Source: a virus. Taken from it: a stretch of DNA of 64,000 bases. The notes below the pieces were generated by a model. It was not told where the DNA came from and did no database searches. It worked only from the letters and a program-made list of their open reading frames with translations. The position numbers were made by a program, and so were the translations under genes. Positions 16,572 through 25,647 of the stretch are shown here, piece by piece; position 1 is the first letter of the stretch, and each line of letters starts with the position of its first letter. The DNA lies in the IMG/VR virus record IMGVR_UViG_3300023174_000040, positions 124,001 through 188,000 of that record, one strand, 5' to 3'.

Positions 16572-16573
16572 CA

Positions 16574-17917
16574 ATGTCACAAGCACTTGCAAAAAAGAGT
16601 AAGGTTAAGAAGGAAGTAGCCGATCTATTCTCCACAGTCACCAAAGAAGAACAGGATAGTTTCCGAAAGAAACTTGATGTTATTATCTTTGGATTCGCTC
16701 ATCATTTTCCATTCTTTGGAAGTGTTAGTGAAAGGTGTCGATATAGTTTGACCAAGGATGATAATTTTATCCCTACCGCTGGTATTGATAAAAACGGCCA
16801 TATCATCTTTAATCTCAATTTCGTCAATTCTCTTGACAATAAGCAATTCTTGTTTCTTGTTGCACATGAGATTGGTCACTTTATTTTTGAACATAGTTCA
16901 AGAATTATGAATCGAAATCATATTCTGTGGAATAAGGCCGCAGACTATGCGATTAATCTTTTCTTGTATTATCAGTTTGGAAGCAAAGAGTATTTTCCAA
17001 TCATTGATAAGATTTGCTTTGATAAGAATTGGGATGTTAATTCATCTGAGAACAAGTATGACAAGATGAATGTTGAGCAAATCTACAATATCATTGAAAA
17101 GGAAGCCGATAAACTTCCAAAAATCAAGATTGATATTTTTATTGAATCATTCGATGAAAATGAAGGCGAAGATAATCAGGAAGGCGATGGTAGCGGAGAT
17201 GGCAAAAAGTATGTAGATATTCGTGAGCGACGAGTTCCTCTGCCCAAGAAGAATGGCAAGAATAAGGAACAAATTAGTCGTGAAATGAAGGACTATGTAC
17301 GTCGAGCAGTTTCGGATGCCTTCAATATCAGTAAGAGTCAGGGTTTGCTTCCTGCTGGTATGGAGCGTATGATTGTCAGTCATCTTCGTCCCAAGATTGA
17401 TTGGCTTAGTAAGTTACGTGAGAAACTCAGGTTTGGAACTGACCGTCTTGCTAAGGCTGATACTAATTGGAGTATGCCCAACAAGCGATTCCTTGATCGT
17501 GATTTCGTGTTCCCGAGTTATCACGGGCCTAATCAGCCTAAGATTGCATACGCCATTGATACAAGTGGCAGCATGAGTGAAGAAGATCTCAAAAATGCAG
17601 TTTCGGAACTTGATGGTATCCGAAAGCAATTGAATGCTAATATTTACTTTATGGACTGCGATGCAGATGTTTACACTGGTCGTTGGATTAATAGCAATCA
17701 ACCCCTGCCTTGTTTGCAGGGTGGTGGCGGGACTGATTTCGTTCCGGTGTTCAAGCATCTTGTTGACAAAAAGATTCGCCCAGATTATTGTGTATTTTTC
17801 ACAGATGGTTATGGGGAATTTGGAGAAGATCCTAAAAAGTTCAATACATTGTGGGTATTGACCAGTGATGTTAAGCCTCCGTTTGGTGATGTTATTCGAT
17901 ACAATGACTTACAGTAA
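16574..17917 (+). CDS. VWA domain-containing metallopeptidase-like protein (DUF2201 type)
   Basis: 447 residues. N-terminal metallopeptidase-like domain with HEIGH in LVAHEIGHFIFEHS (residues about 95-108), a charged linker, then a VWA-like domain: AIDTSGSMS (MIDAS DxSxS), GGGGTDF and FFTDGYG. It forms a module with the MoxR ATPase upstream, comparable in layout to RavA-ViaA or NorQ-NorD pairs. The substrate is unknown. Confidence 0.88.
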   Translation: MSQALAKKSKVKKEVADLFSTVTKEEQDSFRKKLDVIIFGFAHHFPFFGSVSERCRYSLTKDDNFIPTAGIDKNGHIIFNLNFVNSLDNKQFLFLVAHEIGHFIFEHSSRIMNRNHILWNKAADYAINLFLYYQFGSKEYFPIIDKICFDKNWDVNSSENKYDKMNVEQIYNIIEKEADKLPKIKIDIFIESFDENEGEDNQEGDGSGDGKKYVDIRERRVPLPKKNGKNKEQISREMKDYVRRAVSDAFNISKSQGLLPAGMERMIVSHLRPKIDWLSKLREKLRFGTDRLAKADTNWSMPNKRFLDRDFVFPSYHGPNQPKIAYAIDTSGSMSEEDLKNAVSELDGIRKQLNANIYFMDCDADVYTGRWINSNQPLPCLQGGGGTDFVPVFKHLVDKKIRPDYCVFFTDGYGEFGEDPKKFNTLWVLTSDVKPPFGDVIRYNDLQ

Positions 17918-17926
17918 GGAAACAAA

Positions 17927-18199
17927 ATGATTGATCCTCATAATCCAGATGTTCAACCAGATATTCCATCTGTGATCGAATTAAGCAAAGAAGCTAAAGT
18001 TCAATTGCTATTGGAACAATCTAAAATTGTTGAATGGGAAGATCATCCTAAACAAGTATTGTGGATGATTACAGATAAGAAAAATGTTGGTATTGTGGTT
18101 CATTCAGAAGATTCTGATATTAAACTTGGTTCTACTACAAAATTGGCTAAACTTAAACTGAAGCCTTTTATTGGTAGTTTGACTATTGACTCGAAGTAG
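17927..18199 (+). CDS. hypothetical protein, 90 aa
   Basis: Ten bases after the VWA gene, likely the same operon. Mixed alpha/beta, C-terminal KLAKLKLKPF. Function unknown. Confidence 0.6.
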   Translation: MIDPHNPDVQPDIPSVIELSKEAKVQLLLEQSKIVEWEDHPKQVLWMITDKKNVGIVVHSEDSDIKLGSTTKLAKLKLKPFIGSLTIDSK

Positions 18200-18216
18200 T
18201 TTCTTTCTGGTACGGT
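18199..18216 (+). promoter_or_regulatory. GGTACGGT motif, long form
   Basis: GTTTCTTTCT + GGTACGGT, directly after the stop at 18199. Predicted start G18214. Leader hairpin TGCTA/TAGCA. Confidence 0.7.
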
Positions 18217-18271
18217 GGTGCTATGCGGGTGTTCCGTGTAGCAAGATAAATCATATAGGGATAAAAATACA

Positions 18272-18964
18272 ATGGCTAAGGCTAAGACTTCCGGTAGTGG
18301 TTTCGGTGGCGTTGTTGATACTAAGGCAACCAGTGCCGCTAGTAAGAAGAAGGATTACGAAAAGATTGATTTCAATACTACCAGTAGTGTTGATGGTGTA
18401 AATCTTTTCGATAAGGTCAGTGCTTTGAAGCAGGCTAAGGCCATGCTTGAAAATGAACTCAAGATTTTTGAGGATGAACTCAAGGAGCAGATTCGGGCCA
18501 AGTTTGCCGAGATTGGTATTCGTGATGGAGCCAAGCCTGAAAGTATTGAGGGTCATGGTGATATTGCTACTGCTCGATGTGATTGCCGCCGTAGTGTTAG
18601 CACTTTGGATCAAGGCACGGTTAGCGATCTTGAATCAATGGGCATTGATGTTGAGTGCAAGGAGACTGTTAGTTTCAAGAAAAGCGTTCTTGATAATGAG
18701 GAAACAGTCCAGAATATTATTGCCGTTCTTCAAGAGCATGGTGGATTCAATGTTAGTGATCTTCTTGATCGTACGGTTAAGTATACTGCCGGCGAGCGAA
18801 CCCTTGATGATCTTTTCCGCAAGGTGAGTGATCCGGTTGTTGTTAATCGTTATCTGGAGAAGGTTAGCACGATTGCTATTGCCAACCCTAGCCTTGGGGA
18901 TGATCCCACCGCAAGCAAGTTCGCAATTTGCGATATTGTGAATAAGAGTGGTATCTTCCGTTAA
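18272..18964 (+). CDS. hypothetical protein, 230 aa, probably well expressed
   Basis: Single gene between a long-form motif and a terminator. A Gly/Ser/Lys N terminus is followed by a coiled-coil LKQAKAMLENELKIFEDELKEQIRAKFAEI. Serines are mainly AGT. The arrangement suggests a stand-alone, strongly expressed protein; no family recognised. Confidence 0.7.
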   Translation: MAKAKTSGSGFGGVVDTKATSAASKKKDYEKIDFNTTSSVDGVNLFDKVSALKQAKAMLENELKIFEDELKEQIRAKFAEIGIRDGAKPESIEGHGDIATARCDCRRSVSTLDQGTVSDLESMGIDVECKETVSFKKSVLDNEETVQNIIAVLQEHGGFNVSDLLDRTVKYTAGERTLDDLFRKVSDPVVVNRYLEKVSTIAIANPSLGDDPTASKFAICDIVNKSGIFR

Positions 18965-18990
18965 AAAACGGAACTAGTATCCTCATTTCA

Positions 18991-19030
18991 AACCCACTAG
19001 GTTCTTAATTGAATCTAGTGGGTTTTTTTA
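18991..19030. terminator. hairpin terminator
   Basis: AACCCACTAG against CTAGTGGGTT, then T7. It also overlaps the 3' end of the convergent membrane gene. Confidence 0.8.
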
Positions 19031-19256
19031 TTTTTATAGATGCGTATGAAAAAATAATTGAAATAAAACAAAAAAGTTGGATTATCGGTATCGGTACAGT
19101 CACCAATAAATAACCAGAAAATAAAAGACAAACAAACCCCAGTATATTTCTAATTACTTGAGGAATAAATTCAATTTTGGAAATAAGATAAACAACAGGT
19201 CCGCACAATAGTGTGAAAAGTAATACGGCACACGCTAAAACAGCTAATGATATCAT
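19005..19256 (-). CDS. small integral membrane protein
   Basis: 83 residues with two or three transmembrane segments (MISLAVLACAVLLFTLLC; GFVCLLFSGYLLVTVP; LFCFISIIFSYA). Divergent from the next glycosyltransferase. Confidence 0.6.
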   Translation of the reverse strand: MISLAVLACAVLLFTLLCGPVVYLISKIEFIPQVIRNILGFVCLLFSGYLLVTVPIPIIQLFCFISIIFSYASIKIKKPTRFN

Positions 19257-19291
19257 AATTTATATTTAGTTTTATACTACTATATATTTGA

Positions 19292-20128
19292 ATGATAATA
19301 TACAAGGCCACTTATGGCGGAAAAGACGTAAAATCAATACTTGATTCAAAGATAGCCAATGGAACTTTGAAAGTAAAGGTTAGTAATGATTTATTTGGAG
19401 ATCCAAGACCTGGTGTGTTCAAACATTTAGAAGTAGAGTCTAGCCATGGATCTAGAAAAATTCCCGAAAATGCTTACCTATCTTTACCTGATACCAATAA
19501 TGAAAAATTAGGTATTTTTTACACAAATAATAATGTAAACAAAGTTGTAAGTCAAAGTTTAAAATCCCTGGAAAAATTTGAAAATGTTGACATATTAACT
19601 TGTGTTTGGCAGCCAATAATGGGCAACAAATTTTATGAGACTCAGGCTTTAACAAAAAGCAGCAGTCATTTGAATATCATAATCCAAATTCTACAACTTC
19701 TTTATGTTGCCAAGCAAACAGGAAATTATAAATATGTAAGTTTTTTGGAGCATGATGTCCTATACCCAGATGGTTATTTTGATTACCCAGATTTCGACAA
19801 TGGTGTAACCACAAATATGAACTATATGGGGATATGCGATAGAGGTTTTCAAAAAAAGACAGCCGATCATGAGCCGCTTCATCAAATGACCATGATATTT
19901 AGTCAAGCAGTAGACCACTTTGAAAGCTTATTTAAAGAAGCAATCAGAAACGGTGGAGTTCTACTTGAACCAGGAAGAAACAGACAGAAATGGGTTTGCC
20001 GTAACCCGGCCATTCATGTGAACCACGGAAAGCACTTCACGTCACATTTTAGCATATACAGCAGAGATACATACGATGTGGACGCTTATTGGGGAGAATC
20101 CTCTGAGCTAATCAAAAGACTATTTTGA
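19292..20128 (+). CDS. glycosyltransferase-like protein
   Basis: 278 residues. YVSFLEHDVLYPDGYF looks like a GT-A metal-binding segment (EHD in place of DxD), and the C terminus AIHVNHGKHFTSHFSIY resembles phage-encoded sugar transferases I have seen. It overlaps the 3' end of the opposing glycosyltransferase by 43 bases. Part of a surface or virion glycosylation cluster. Confidence 0.6.
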   Translation: MIIYKATYGGKDVKSILDSKIANGTLKVKVSNDLFGDPRPGVFKHLEVESSHGSRKIPENAYLSLPDTNNEKLGIFYTNNNVNKVVSQSLKSLEKFENVDILTCVWQPIMGNKFYETQALTKSSSHLNIIIQILQLLYVAKQTGNYKYVSFLEHDVLYPDGYFDYPDFDNGVTTNMNYMGICDRGFQKKTADHEPLHQMTMIFSQAVDHFESLFKEAIRNGGVLLEPGRNRQKWVCRNPAIHVNHGKHFTSHFSIYSRDTYDVDAYWGESSELIKRLF

Positions 20129-20778
20129 TAGTCTTTTTCAAAGTGTGGATTTAAGAATATCTTGCCTTTTTCAAAAACCAATCTCTTATCAATTTCCTCC
20201 TGATTGTTTTCTCTTGAAGCATGATAATAGTTTTTATTCTCTCTTTTAAACCATCTGTATATTAGATGTATCTTTTCCATCTTGAAAGATTTTACGTTGT
20301 TGCCAAACGTGATATCAATATCTTCACCGACCATCTTATCTGGAAATACTATTCTGTCTAAGTATTTCTTACTATAAACATTACCTGTATTGGTTCCTGA
20401 GTTAATTTTTTCAAACTCATTGTTAAAAAACAGATAATTATAAATTGGTCTGTATAACTCATAATCAGGATTTTTGTTTATTGTTTCCATAGTGTTAGAT
20501 AACGCAAAGTTCATCATCAAATCATCATCATCTAATCGGAAGATATAATCTCCCTTGCATTTTTGGTACGAATACTTTAGTTTATTTCCTATTGAATTGA
20601 ATCTCTCTTTAGAGTTGATTATTCTTATTCTTGGGTGATCGTATTCATATTCAACATCAGGGCTATCGTTAACCACAACCAGCTCAGATTCTTGTTTATA
20701 ATCCTGCTGTAAGTAGGAAAAGATGGCTTCTTCTAATAGATTTTTTCTTTGATAAGTTAAAGTTAAAACAGATATCAT
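20086..20778 (-). CDS. family 2 glycosyltransferase
   Basis: ISVLTLTYQRKNLLEEAIFSYLQQDY and VVVNDSP at the N terminus, then YIFRLDDDDLM with the DxD-type metal site. Length 230 residues is short for GT2 but the catalytic core is present. Three bases downstream of the methyltransferase on the same strand. Confidence 0.85.
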   Translation of the reverse strand: MISVLTLTYQRKNLLEEAIFSYLQQDYKQESELVVVNDSPDVEYEYDHPRIRIINSKERFNSIGNKLKYSYQKCKGDYIFRLDDDDLMMNFALSNTMETINKNPDYELYRPIYNYLFFNNEFEKINSGTNTGNVYSKKYLDRIVFPDKMVGEDIDITFGNNVKSFKMEKIHLIYRWFKRENKNYYHASRENNQEEIDKRLVFEKGKIFLNPHFEKDYQNSLLISSEDSPQ

Positions 20779-20781
20779 AAA

Positions 20782-21363
20782 TCAAGTCAATCTTTTTAAT
20801 GCCCAATCATGATCTTCTTCGTTTAATACAAAAAAATTGAAATTATTTTTGATCACAAATTCATCTACCGCCTCTATGACTCCAAAATCATCAAACCTTG
20901 AATAGTCGTGACCAGCCATTATTCCTTCTTTTTTTAGTTTATAAAGATAATAATTCAGATCAGATTTTACGCAATCATATAAATGACAAGAGTCTATGTA
21001 AATTAAATCAAAAAAATTATCTGGGTAATTTTTAACCGCATCGTATGAAAAATTTCTATCTATGATAACTTGTTCTGACTTTATTTCATTGGAGAAGCCT
21101 TGAATTACTTGTTGATATTCTCCTTCGCCCGAATATGCTGTGTTCATATTGCCTAAAGCAGACCCATATGTTTCATTTTTTCCATTTTTATCACTTCCGG
21201 ATAACCATGGATCAACCAAATAAAGTTTGCTTGGCTTGAGTATATTTAAAATCTTTCTTGAGAACTCTCCATTATAAACACCCAATTCTATACATTGAGG
21301 ATTTTTGGGCATGTGATGTGAAATTATTTCTAAAAATTCATCTCTATTTTTTGTTTTGATCAT
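20782..21363 (-). CDS. SAM-dependent class I methyltransferase
   Basis: CIELGVYNGEFSRKIL is motif I, KLYLVDPW the acidic end of beta-2, DLIYIDSCHLYDCVKSDLNYYLYKLKKEGIMAGHDY the later core. This is the Methyltransf_24 pattern, common among sugar or macrocin O-methyltransferases. Operon with the GT2 gene. Confidence 0.85.
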   Translation of the reverse strand: MIKTKNRDEFLEIISHHMPKNPQCIELGVYNGEFSRKILNILKPSKLYLVDPWLSGSDKNGKNETYGSALGNMNTAYSGEGEYQQVIQGFSNEIKSEQVIIDRNFSYDAVKNYPDNFFDLIYIDSCHLYDCVKSDLNYYLYKLKKEGIMAGHDYSRFDDFGVIEAVDEFVIKNNFNFFVLNEEDHDWALKRLT

Positions 21364-21378
21364 ATGATATATACTAGT

Positions 21379-21594
21379 ATGAAAAAATTCACAAATTGGC
21401 TAGAAAATAAAGCCCTGCTTATAAAAGAACATTCAATCTATTGTGTATCTATTGATGAATATTTTTTCATACCTATCAATAAATTTTATCTTACCTTCTG
21501 TTCTCATTTCAAAAACCTCTTCCTTAGTCAACATGAGAGGTTCAACCAACTCATATCTATAGTTATTATCCAAACAGAATTGCTCTGCCGCTAA
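21379..21594 (+). pseudogene. duplicated 5' end of the kinase gene
   Basis: ATG 21379 encodes MKKFTNWLENKALL, nearly the same as MKKFTVWLENKGSK at 21754. The reading frame continues only by chance into the antisense of the nuclease remnant. Confidence 0.55.
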
Positions 21595-21735
21595 TTTTTT
21601 GGAAATAACGGACGGAGATGTTCTTAATTTTTTAGGCTTTACTTCAACTATTATCTCATTATTTACTAGAAAGTCAGGCCTATATGTATTATCTACGCAG
21701 TCAACACTCAGAAATACCCCTCAAAAAAATAATTT
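21379..21735 (-). pseudogene. remnant of PD-(D/E)XK homing endonuclease
   Basis: On the minus strand from about 21719 to 21436 a frame without a start encodes VDNTYRPDFLVNNEIIVEV followed by KPKK, then a Lys/Glu helix. PDF and EVK are the catalytic pair of Vsr-like / EDxHD homing nucleases. The N-terminal part is missing. It sits between two copies of the start of the kinase gene (21379 and 21754), as if inserted with duplication. Confidence 0.6.
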
Positions 21736-21753
21736 AATTTCAATATATATTAT

Positions 21754-22245
21754 ATGAAAAAATTCACAGTTTGGCTTGAGAATAAAGGTAGTAAACAACT
21801 CATACTAATGAGAGGCGTATCATCCACGGGAAAAAGTACACTCGCTAAAAAATTAGTTGGAAATGGTAAAATATTTTCCACCGATGATTACTTTATGCAG
21901 GATGGAAAATATAATTTTGATGTGACTAAAATAGGTCGTTATCATAAACTAAATCAAGAAAGAACTGAAGAAGCCATGAAGAATGGTTTATCTCCAATAG
22001 TTGTTGATAATACTATGACTCAAGCATGGGAAGGTTCAGAGTATGTCAGGCTTGCCGATAAGTACGGTTATTCGGTTAGAATAGAAGAACTTCCAATTCC
22101 GGATATTGATGAATTAATGAAACGTCAAGAAAGTAGAAAAAATATAAACAAAGCTCTTCCAAGAGAAGTTGTTGAAAGAATGATTGGTAAATTTCAACCA
22201 GGACTAACAGTAGATGATATTAGAAAAGGAAAAAAGAGTTCCTAG
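21754..22245 (+). CDS. P-loop kinase (polynucleotide kinase / N4BP2-like)
   Basis: 163 residues. P-loop MRGVSSTGKSTLAKKL, then FSTDDYFMQDGKYNFD, RYHKLNQERTEEAMKNG and IVVDNTMTQAWEGSEYVRLADKYGY. These match N4BP2/PNK-like kinases that phosphorylate nucleic-acid 5' ends, often in RNA repair. No ligase is recognised in the window. The N terminus MKKFTVWLENKG is shared with other proteins here. Confidence 0.85.
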   Translation: MKKFTVWLENKGSKQLILMRGVSSTGKSTLAKKLVGNGKIFSTDDYFMQDGKYNFDVTKIGRYHKLNQERTEEAMKNGLSPIVVDNTMTQAWEGSEYVRLADKYGYSVRIEELPIPDIDELMKRQESRKNINKALPREVVERMIGKFQPGLTVDDIRKGKKSS

Positions 22246-22336
22246 AATCTTGAATCATTAATATAAAAATATATAACATCTATTGCCAAATTTCTTCTAG
22301 TTGATATAATAACTTTTTATCAACTGGGAGGGGTAA

Positions 22337-22555
22337 ATGAAAAATAAAAAGCCAGGCCCTTATCACAAATTATTAGCAGTAAACAATGGCATAGCCAGAG
22401 TTAAAAAACACTGTGGCTTTTGCGACCGAACTCATGTGGTAAACTTCCCATTAGATGATATTGGGATTGAAAGACGCATGAATACTTTTTGCAATGACTG
22501 CGAGAGAAATGTAGTCAAGATAAAGAAAAGACAGAATAGAGAAAAAGAAATGTAG
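22337..22555 (+). CDS. small zinc-ribbon protein
   Basis: 72 residues with HCGFCDR and FCNDCER, a typical pair of zinc knuckles, and a basic tail. GGGAGGGG upstream gives a strong SD. Confidence 0.7.
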   Translation: MKNKKPGPYHKLLAVNNGIARVKKHCGFCDRTHVVNFPLDDIGIERRMNTFCNDCERNVVKIKKRQNREKEM

Positions 22556-22562
22556 ACACTCC

Positions 22563-22580
22563 GTTTCCCTCCGGTACGGT
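22563..22580 (+). promoter_or_regulatory. GGTACGGT motif, long form
   Basis: GTTTCCCTCC + GGTACGGT. Predicted start G22578. The leader contains GTGTTGCG/CGCAACAC, a strong hairpin. Confidence 0.7.
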
Positions 22581-22646
22581 TCTCTGGTGTTGCGATTAGC
22601 AATCGTTTAGGTTGCCGCAACACAAATCTCTACCGGAGGAATCGAA

Positions 22647-22979
22647 ATGGAAATCCAGTATGGTCTGAATCTTTCTACTGGCTGTCGTGATGTTGATTTT
22701 AAGCCTGAGTCTAACTTTTACAGTCCCAAGGCTAAGACTAGCGGGCGTAATTATAAGGTTAGTCTGAATCAGTTTATTCATACCATCAATGCAGTTTTTG
22801 GTAACGGCGGCGACTATTCTGATGTTGCCAAGGAACTTGGCGTCACTAATAGTGCCGTCTATAGCAGGGTTAAGAAGTTGCGGGAAACAGTCCCAACGCT
22901 TCCCAAGATTGATAACCGTTCTAGCGATACTGCTGTTGAGGCGGCTGCTATTCTCGCTAAACTCGGTATCAACCAGTAA
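22647..22979 (+). CDS. HTH protein, paralogue 1
   Basis: 110 residues. C-terminal helix-turn-helix VSLNQFIHTINAVFGNGG then DVAKELGVTNSAVYSRVKKLRE, and an AILAKLGI end. Five paralogues follow at 45446, 47811, 50011, 54882 and 58536. It has a longer N terminus than the others. A role as a transcription regulator is inferred. Confidence 0.75.
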   Translation: MEIQYGLNLSTGCRDVDFKPESNFYSPKAKTSGRNYKVSLNQFIHTINAVFGNGGDYSDVAKELGVTNSAVYSRVKKLRETVPTLPKIDNRSSDTAVEAAAILAKLGINQ

Positions 22980-22996
22980 TAATAGGGAGATATATC

Positions 22997-23200
22997 ATGG
23001 AAGATAAGATTCCGTCTTATATGTTGGAAGATTATTATTCTAATCTCTTGTCTTATATCCGAATGGAATATATGACAGAATACACAGAGATGACAGAGCC
23101 TATGAAAAAATGCTTCTTGCATCTTTGGACTAATAATACTCCGATCCCTAATGCTGCGTTTTATTTTCATAATAGTTTTCGATCTGATTATACACTATAA
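22997..23200 (+). CDS. hypothetical protein, 67 aa
   Basis: GGGAGA upstream of the ATG. Rich in Tyr, Met and acidic residues. Function unknown. Confidence 0.6.
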   Translation: MEDKIPSYMLEDYYSNLLSYIRMEYMTEYTEMTEPMKKCFLHLWTNNTPIPNAAFYFHNSFRSDYTL

Positions 23201-23211
23201 GGGGATATAAA

Positions 23212-23673
23212 ATGAATCGTGAAGAATGTCGTGTTGGTATGAATGTTATTTTCGGTAGTGGCAACGGCGAGAAAACTCGTGGAGTTGTAATTAAAGTAAA
23301 TCCAACTAAGGCCAAGGTTAGAACGACCGAAAATCGTGGATACAGGCATGAGGCAGGTACTGTTTGGACTGTTCCTTATTCCTTACTCCAGGCCATTGAT
23401 GATAATGGAACGGTTGTTGAGAAGGAAATTAAATATAATCCATTCACCCATGTTGATAATTTGATTCTTGAGGCCGTTCTTTGTTGTTATGGGGAACTTA
23501 GTCCCGAAAATTTGAGTTGCGACGGAGAAGCCAGTTATCTCCAGATTGTTAATAAGAAGAACAGTATCAGCAAGAAGTTGAAGGGCTTGCTTATGGCCTA
23601 TGGGATGGAGGTTAGTGAAAAGCAAATCTATGATTGGCACGATAGCAAGCGTCAGTATGAAAGGAACAAGTGA
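23212..23673 (+). CDS. hypothetical protein with SH3-like N terminus
   Basis: 153 residues. CRVGMNVIFGSGNGEKTRGVVIKVNPTKAKVRT resembles small SH3-like barrels of phage proteins, followed by a helical half. Overlaps the next ATG. Confidence 0.65.
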   Translation: MNREECRVGMNVIFGSGNGEKTRGVVIKVNPTKAKVRTTENRGYRHEAGTVWTVPYSLLQAIDDNGTVVEKEIKYNPFTHVDNLILEAVLCCYGELSPENLSCDGEASYLQIVNKKNSISKKLKGLLMAYGMEVSEKQIYDWHDSKRQYERNK

Positions 23674-24260
23674 TGTCTGATCAAATTGATAGGGTATTTG
23701 CTTTTGAAGCATATGATATTGCAATTAAGAAGGGAAGGCATCCCGAACTTGAAAAACTGATAGCAATGTCACCGGAATCGAGTGTATCTTATGCCATCCA
23801 TCTTAAAGCCTCGCAAGGCGATAGTTTTAAAGAAGGAGAGGAAAGTATTTCCAAAGACCCTGTTTGCTCTTTGAACTATGCTAAAAAGGTATTAGAGGGC
23901 CGTTTTAAACTTGGCGAACCCGCCATTTCAAAAGATGCCAAAAGTTCTTATGAGTATGCCTTAGACGTTATTGGCGGTCGATTTAAAATGGGAGAGCAAG
24001 CAATCTTAGATTCTGCTCGTAGAGGAAAAGATGTTAAACTGGCCGCTCTTTATGCCGCATCTATAATTGGGGGCAGATGGGAAGAAGCAGAGCCCTTTAT
24101 AATGCAGGTTCCAACACTCATTCTTCCTTATGCCACCGAGCTTATTAAGGGCCGCTGGCATGAGGCAGAGAGTAAGTTGGTAGAATACAGTGACCTTTCA
24201 AGAAAATATGCCAAAGAAATGATTAAACTTCAAATCCCAGTTCTTTCTTTTGTTGAATAA
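23673..24260 (+). CDS. GRWPEAE-repeat protein
   Basis: 195 residues with the clearest repeats in the window, about 22-26 residues each: LNYAKKVLEGRFKLGEPAI, YEYALDVIGGRFKMGEQAI, YAASIIGGRWEEAEPFI and YATELIKGRWHEAESKL. The start codon overlaps the previous stop (TGATG). A helical solenoid is likely; partners unknown. Confidence 0.8.
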   Translation: MSDQIDRVFAFEAYDIAIKKGRHPELEKLIAMSPESSVSYAIHLKASQGDSFKEGEESISKDPVCSLNYAKKVLEGRFKLGEPAISKDAKSSYEYALDVIGGRFKMGEQAILDSARRGKDVKLAALYAASIIGGRWEEAEPFIMQVPTLILPYATELIKGRWHEAESKLVEYSDLSRKYAKEMIKLQIPVLSFVE

Positions 24261-24262
24261 AA

Positions 24263-24847
24263 ATGAAACTTAAATTTGATCTTGATTTGACGGATAATAA
24301 GCACCTTCGCAATCATTTGGTAAGGAATGTTCTTTGGTATTTTAAAGATAATATCGACAGAACCAAAGAACTTGATGATTATTTCTGCACCAGTCCAGCA
24401 CTTGCCTATAAGTATCTAAAAGTGTTTCTTGAAAAAGGGGATAAAGCCTCTCCTGAGATTGAGAAGGTTCTGAGCAAAAACATTCATTATCTTTTTTCTT
24501 ATTTTCAGCACACCGAAAATCATAAAGTTCAAGACGAAAAGTTGCAGAAAAGACTTGATAAGAAGATCTACAATGATCCCCGCCTCTCATACTGTTATGC
24601 TTATAGTGTTCTAAAGTCTAGAATACCAGAAGAACATGAAGGTGTTTTCCTCAAAAACTACGACTTTGCATATCGCTATGCTTGCGAAGTAATCGGGGAC
24701 AAATTCCCAGATAGTATTCACAAAATGCTACTTCTTTCGAGTTTTGAAGAAAATGACAAGGAAAAATATGGTCTTAAAAAGTATATTGAATGTTGCGAGA
24801 AAAAAGAATTTAAATATGTTGGAAGAAATTGGTATGATAAGTTTTAA
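24263..24847 (+). CDS. hypothetical helical-repeat protein
   Basis: 194 residues, three bases after the repeat gene. Segments such as LAYKYLKVFLEKGDK, LSYCYAYSVLKSRIPEE and FAYRYACEVIGDKFPDS are weak versions of the same repeat. Ends convergent with the glycosyltransferase. Confidence 0.65.
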   Translation: MKLKFDLDLTDNKHLRNHLVRNVLWYFKDNIDRTKELDDYFCTSPALAYKYLKVFLEKGDKASPEIEKVLSKNIHYLFSYFQHTENHKVQDEKLQKRLDKKIYNDPRLSYCYAYSVLKSRIPEEHEGVFLKNYDFAYRYACEVIGDKFPDSIHKMLLLSSFEENDKEKYGLKKYIECCEKKEFKYVGRNWYDKF

Positions 24848-25566
24848 TTTAATAAAGAAAATCTAGGTTTCTCATCCTTATAACTTTCAAAATCGTGCCT
24901 ATCGGCATAGGGATTAGTTACTATAACGCTCATGGCAACTGCCTTTAAAGGACTCTTTGTAAAAACCCAAAACTCTGGGTCGTTATAACGTGGGCCTATT
25001 GGTATATCTAATCTCTTAATATGGGATCCTTTAGCCCACCAGAAATTTCCAGAATAATGGGGCGGTGGATTATCGTCTAAATCACAACTTATTCTACAAC
25101 TATCCGGAGTGAACTCTCCCCAATAATTTGGGCCAACTAAGTCGTATTCATTTAAAAAATCTAGGCATTCTTGGTGTTTATCCACAACAAAATACATTAA
25201 TTTATCAGTCCATGATTTTATATTTGGGAAGCAAGAATCATTCATTTTACTTGCTCCTTTTGAGTGAAAGTATAAAACTTTATCCTCGGGTTTGGCTATT
25301 GAATATAGCTTATGAAGTGTAGTTCTCTCTCCTTCATTTTCTTCATCTGTTAGGTTTATAGTGAACTTGGGAGAAATTCCTCTGATATTGTTTGCTACGA
25401 ACTCTCTAGAAATGCCAGTTATGATTATGTTAAAATAATCAAGCCTATCTAAAATCCCAGAATTAACAGTTCTTTCTAATATAGGCTTTATCACCCCTAG
25501 ACTTCTCTCTGACGGTGCGTAAATATGATGAAATGCCAGATTTGACATGAAATAATATAGTTTCAA
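24844..25566 (-). CDS. glycosyltransferase-like protein
   Basis: 240 residues. YFHSKGAS, CLDFLNEYDLVGPNYWG, PHYSGNFWWAKGSHIKRL and YNDPEFWVF are hallmarks of a sugar-transferase-like family with GNFWW, known to me from phages and capsule loci. Start taken as TTG 25566 because KLYYF belongs to the family core; ATG 25548 is the alternative. Confidence 0.65.
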   Translation of the reverse strand: MKLYYFMSNLAFHHIYAPSERSLGVIKPILERTVNSGILDRLDYFNIIITGISREFVANNIRGISPKFTINLTDEENEGERTTLHKLYSIAKPEDKVLYFHSKGASKMNDSCFPNIKSWTDKLMYFVVDKHQECLDFLNEYDLVGPNYWGEFTPDSCRISCDLDDNPPPHYSGNFWWAKGSHIKRLDIPIGPRYNDPEFWVFTKSPLKAVAMSVIVTNPYADRHDFESYKDEKPRFSLLN

Positions 25567-25647
25567 CTAGTAAGAAATAAAAATCATTTATAGCAAGCAT
25601 ATATAATATTGGATGGAATAATCCATCCAATTACAAGGAGGTTTATT

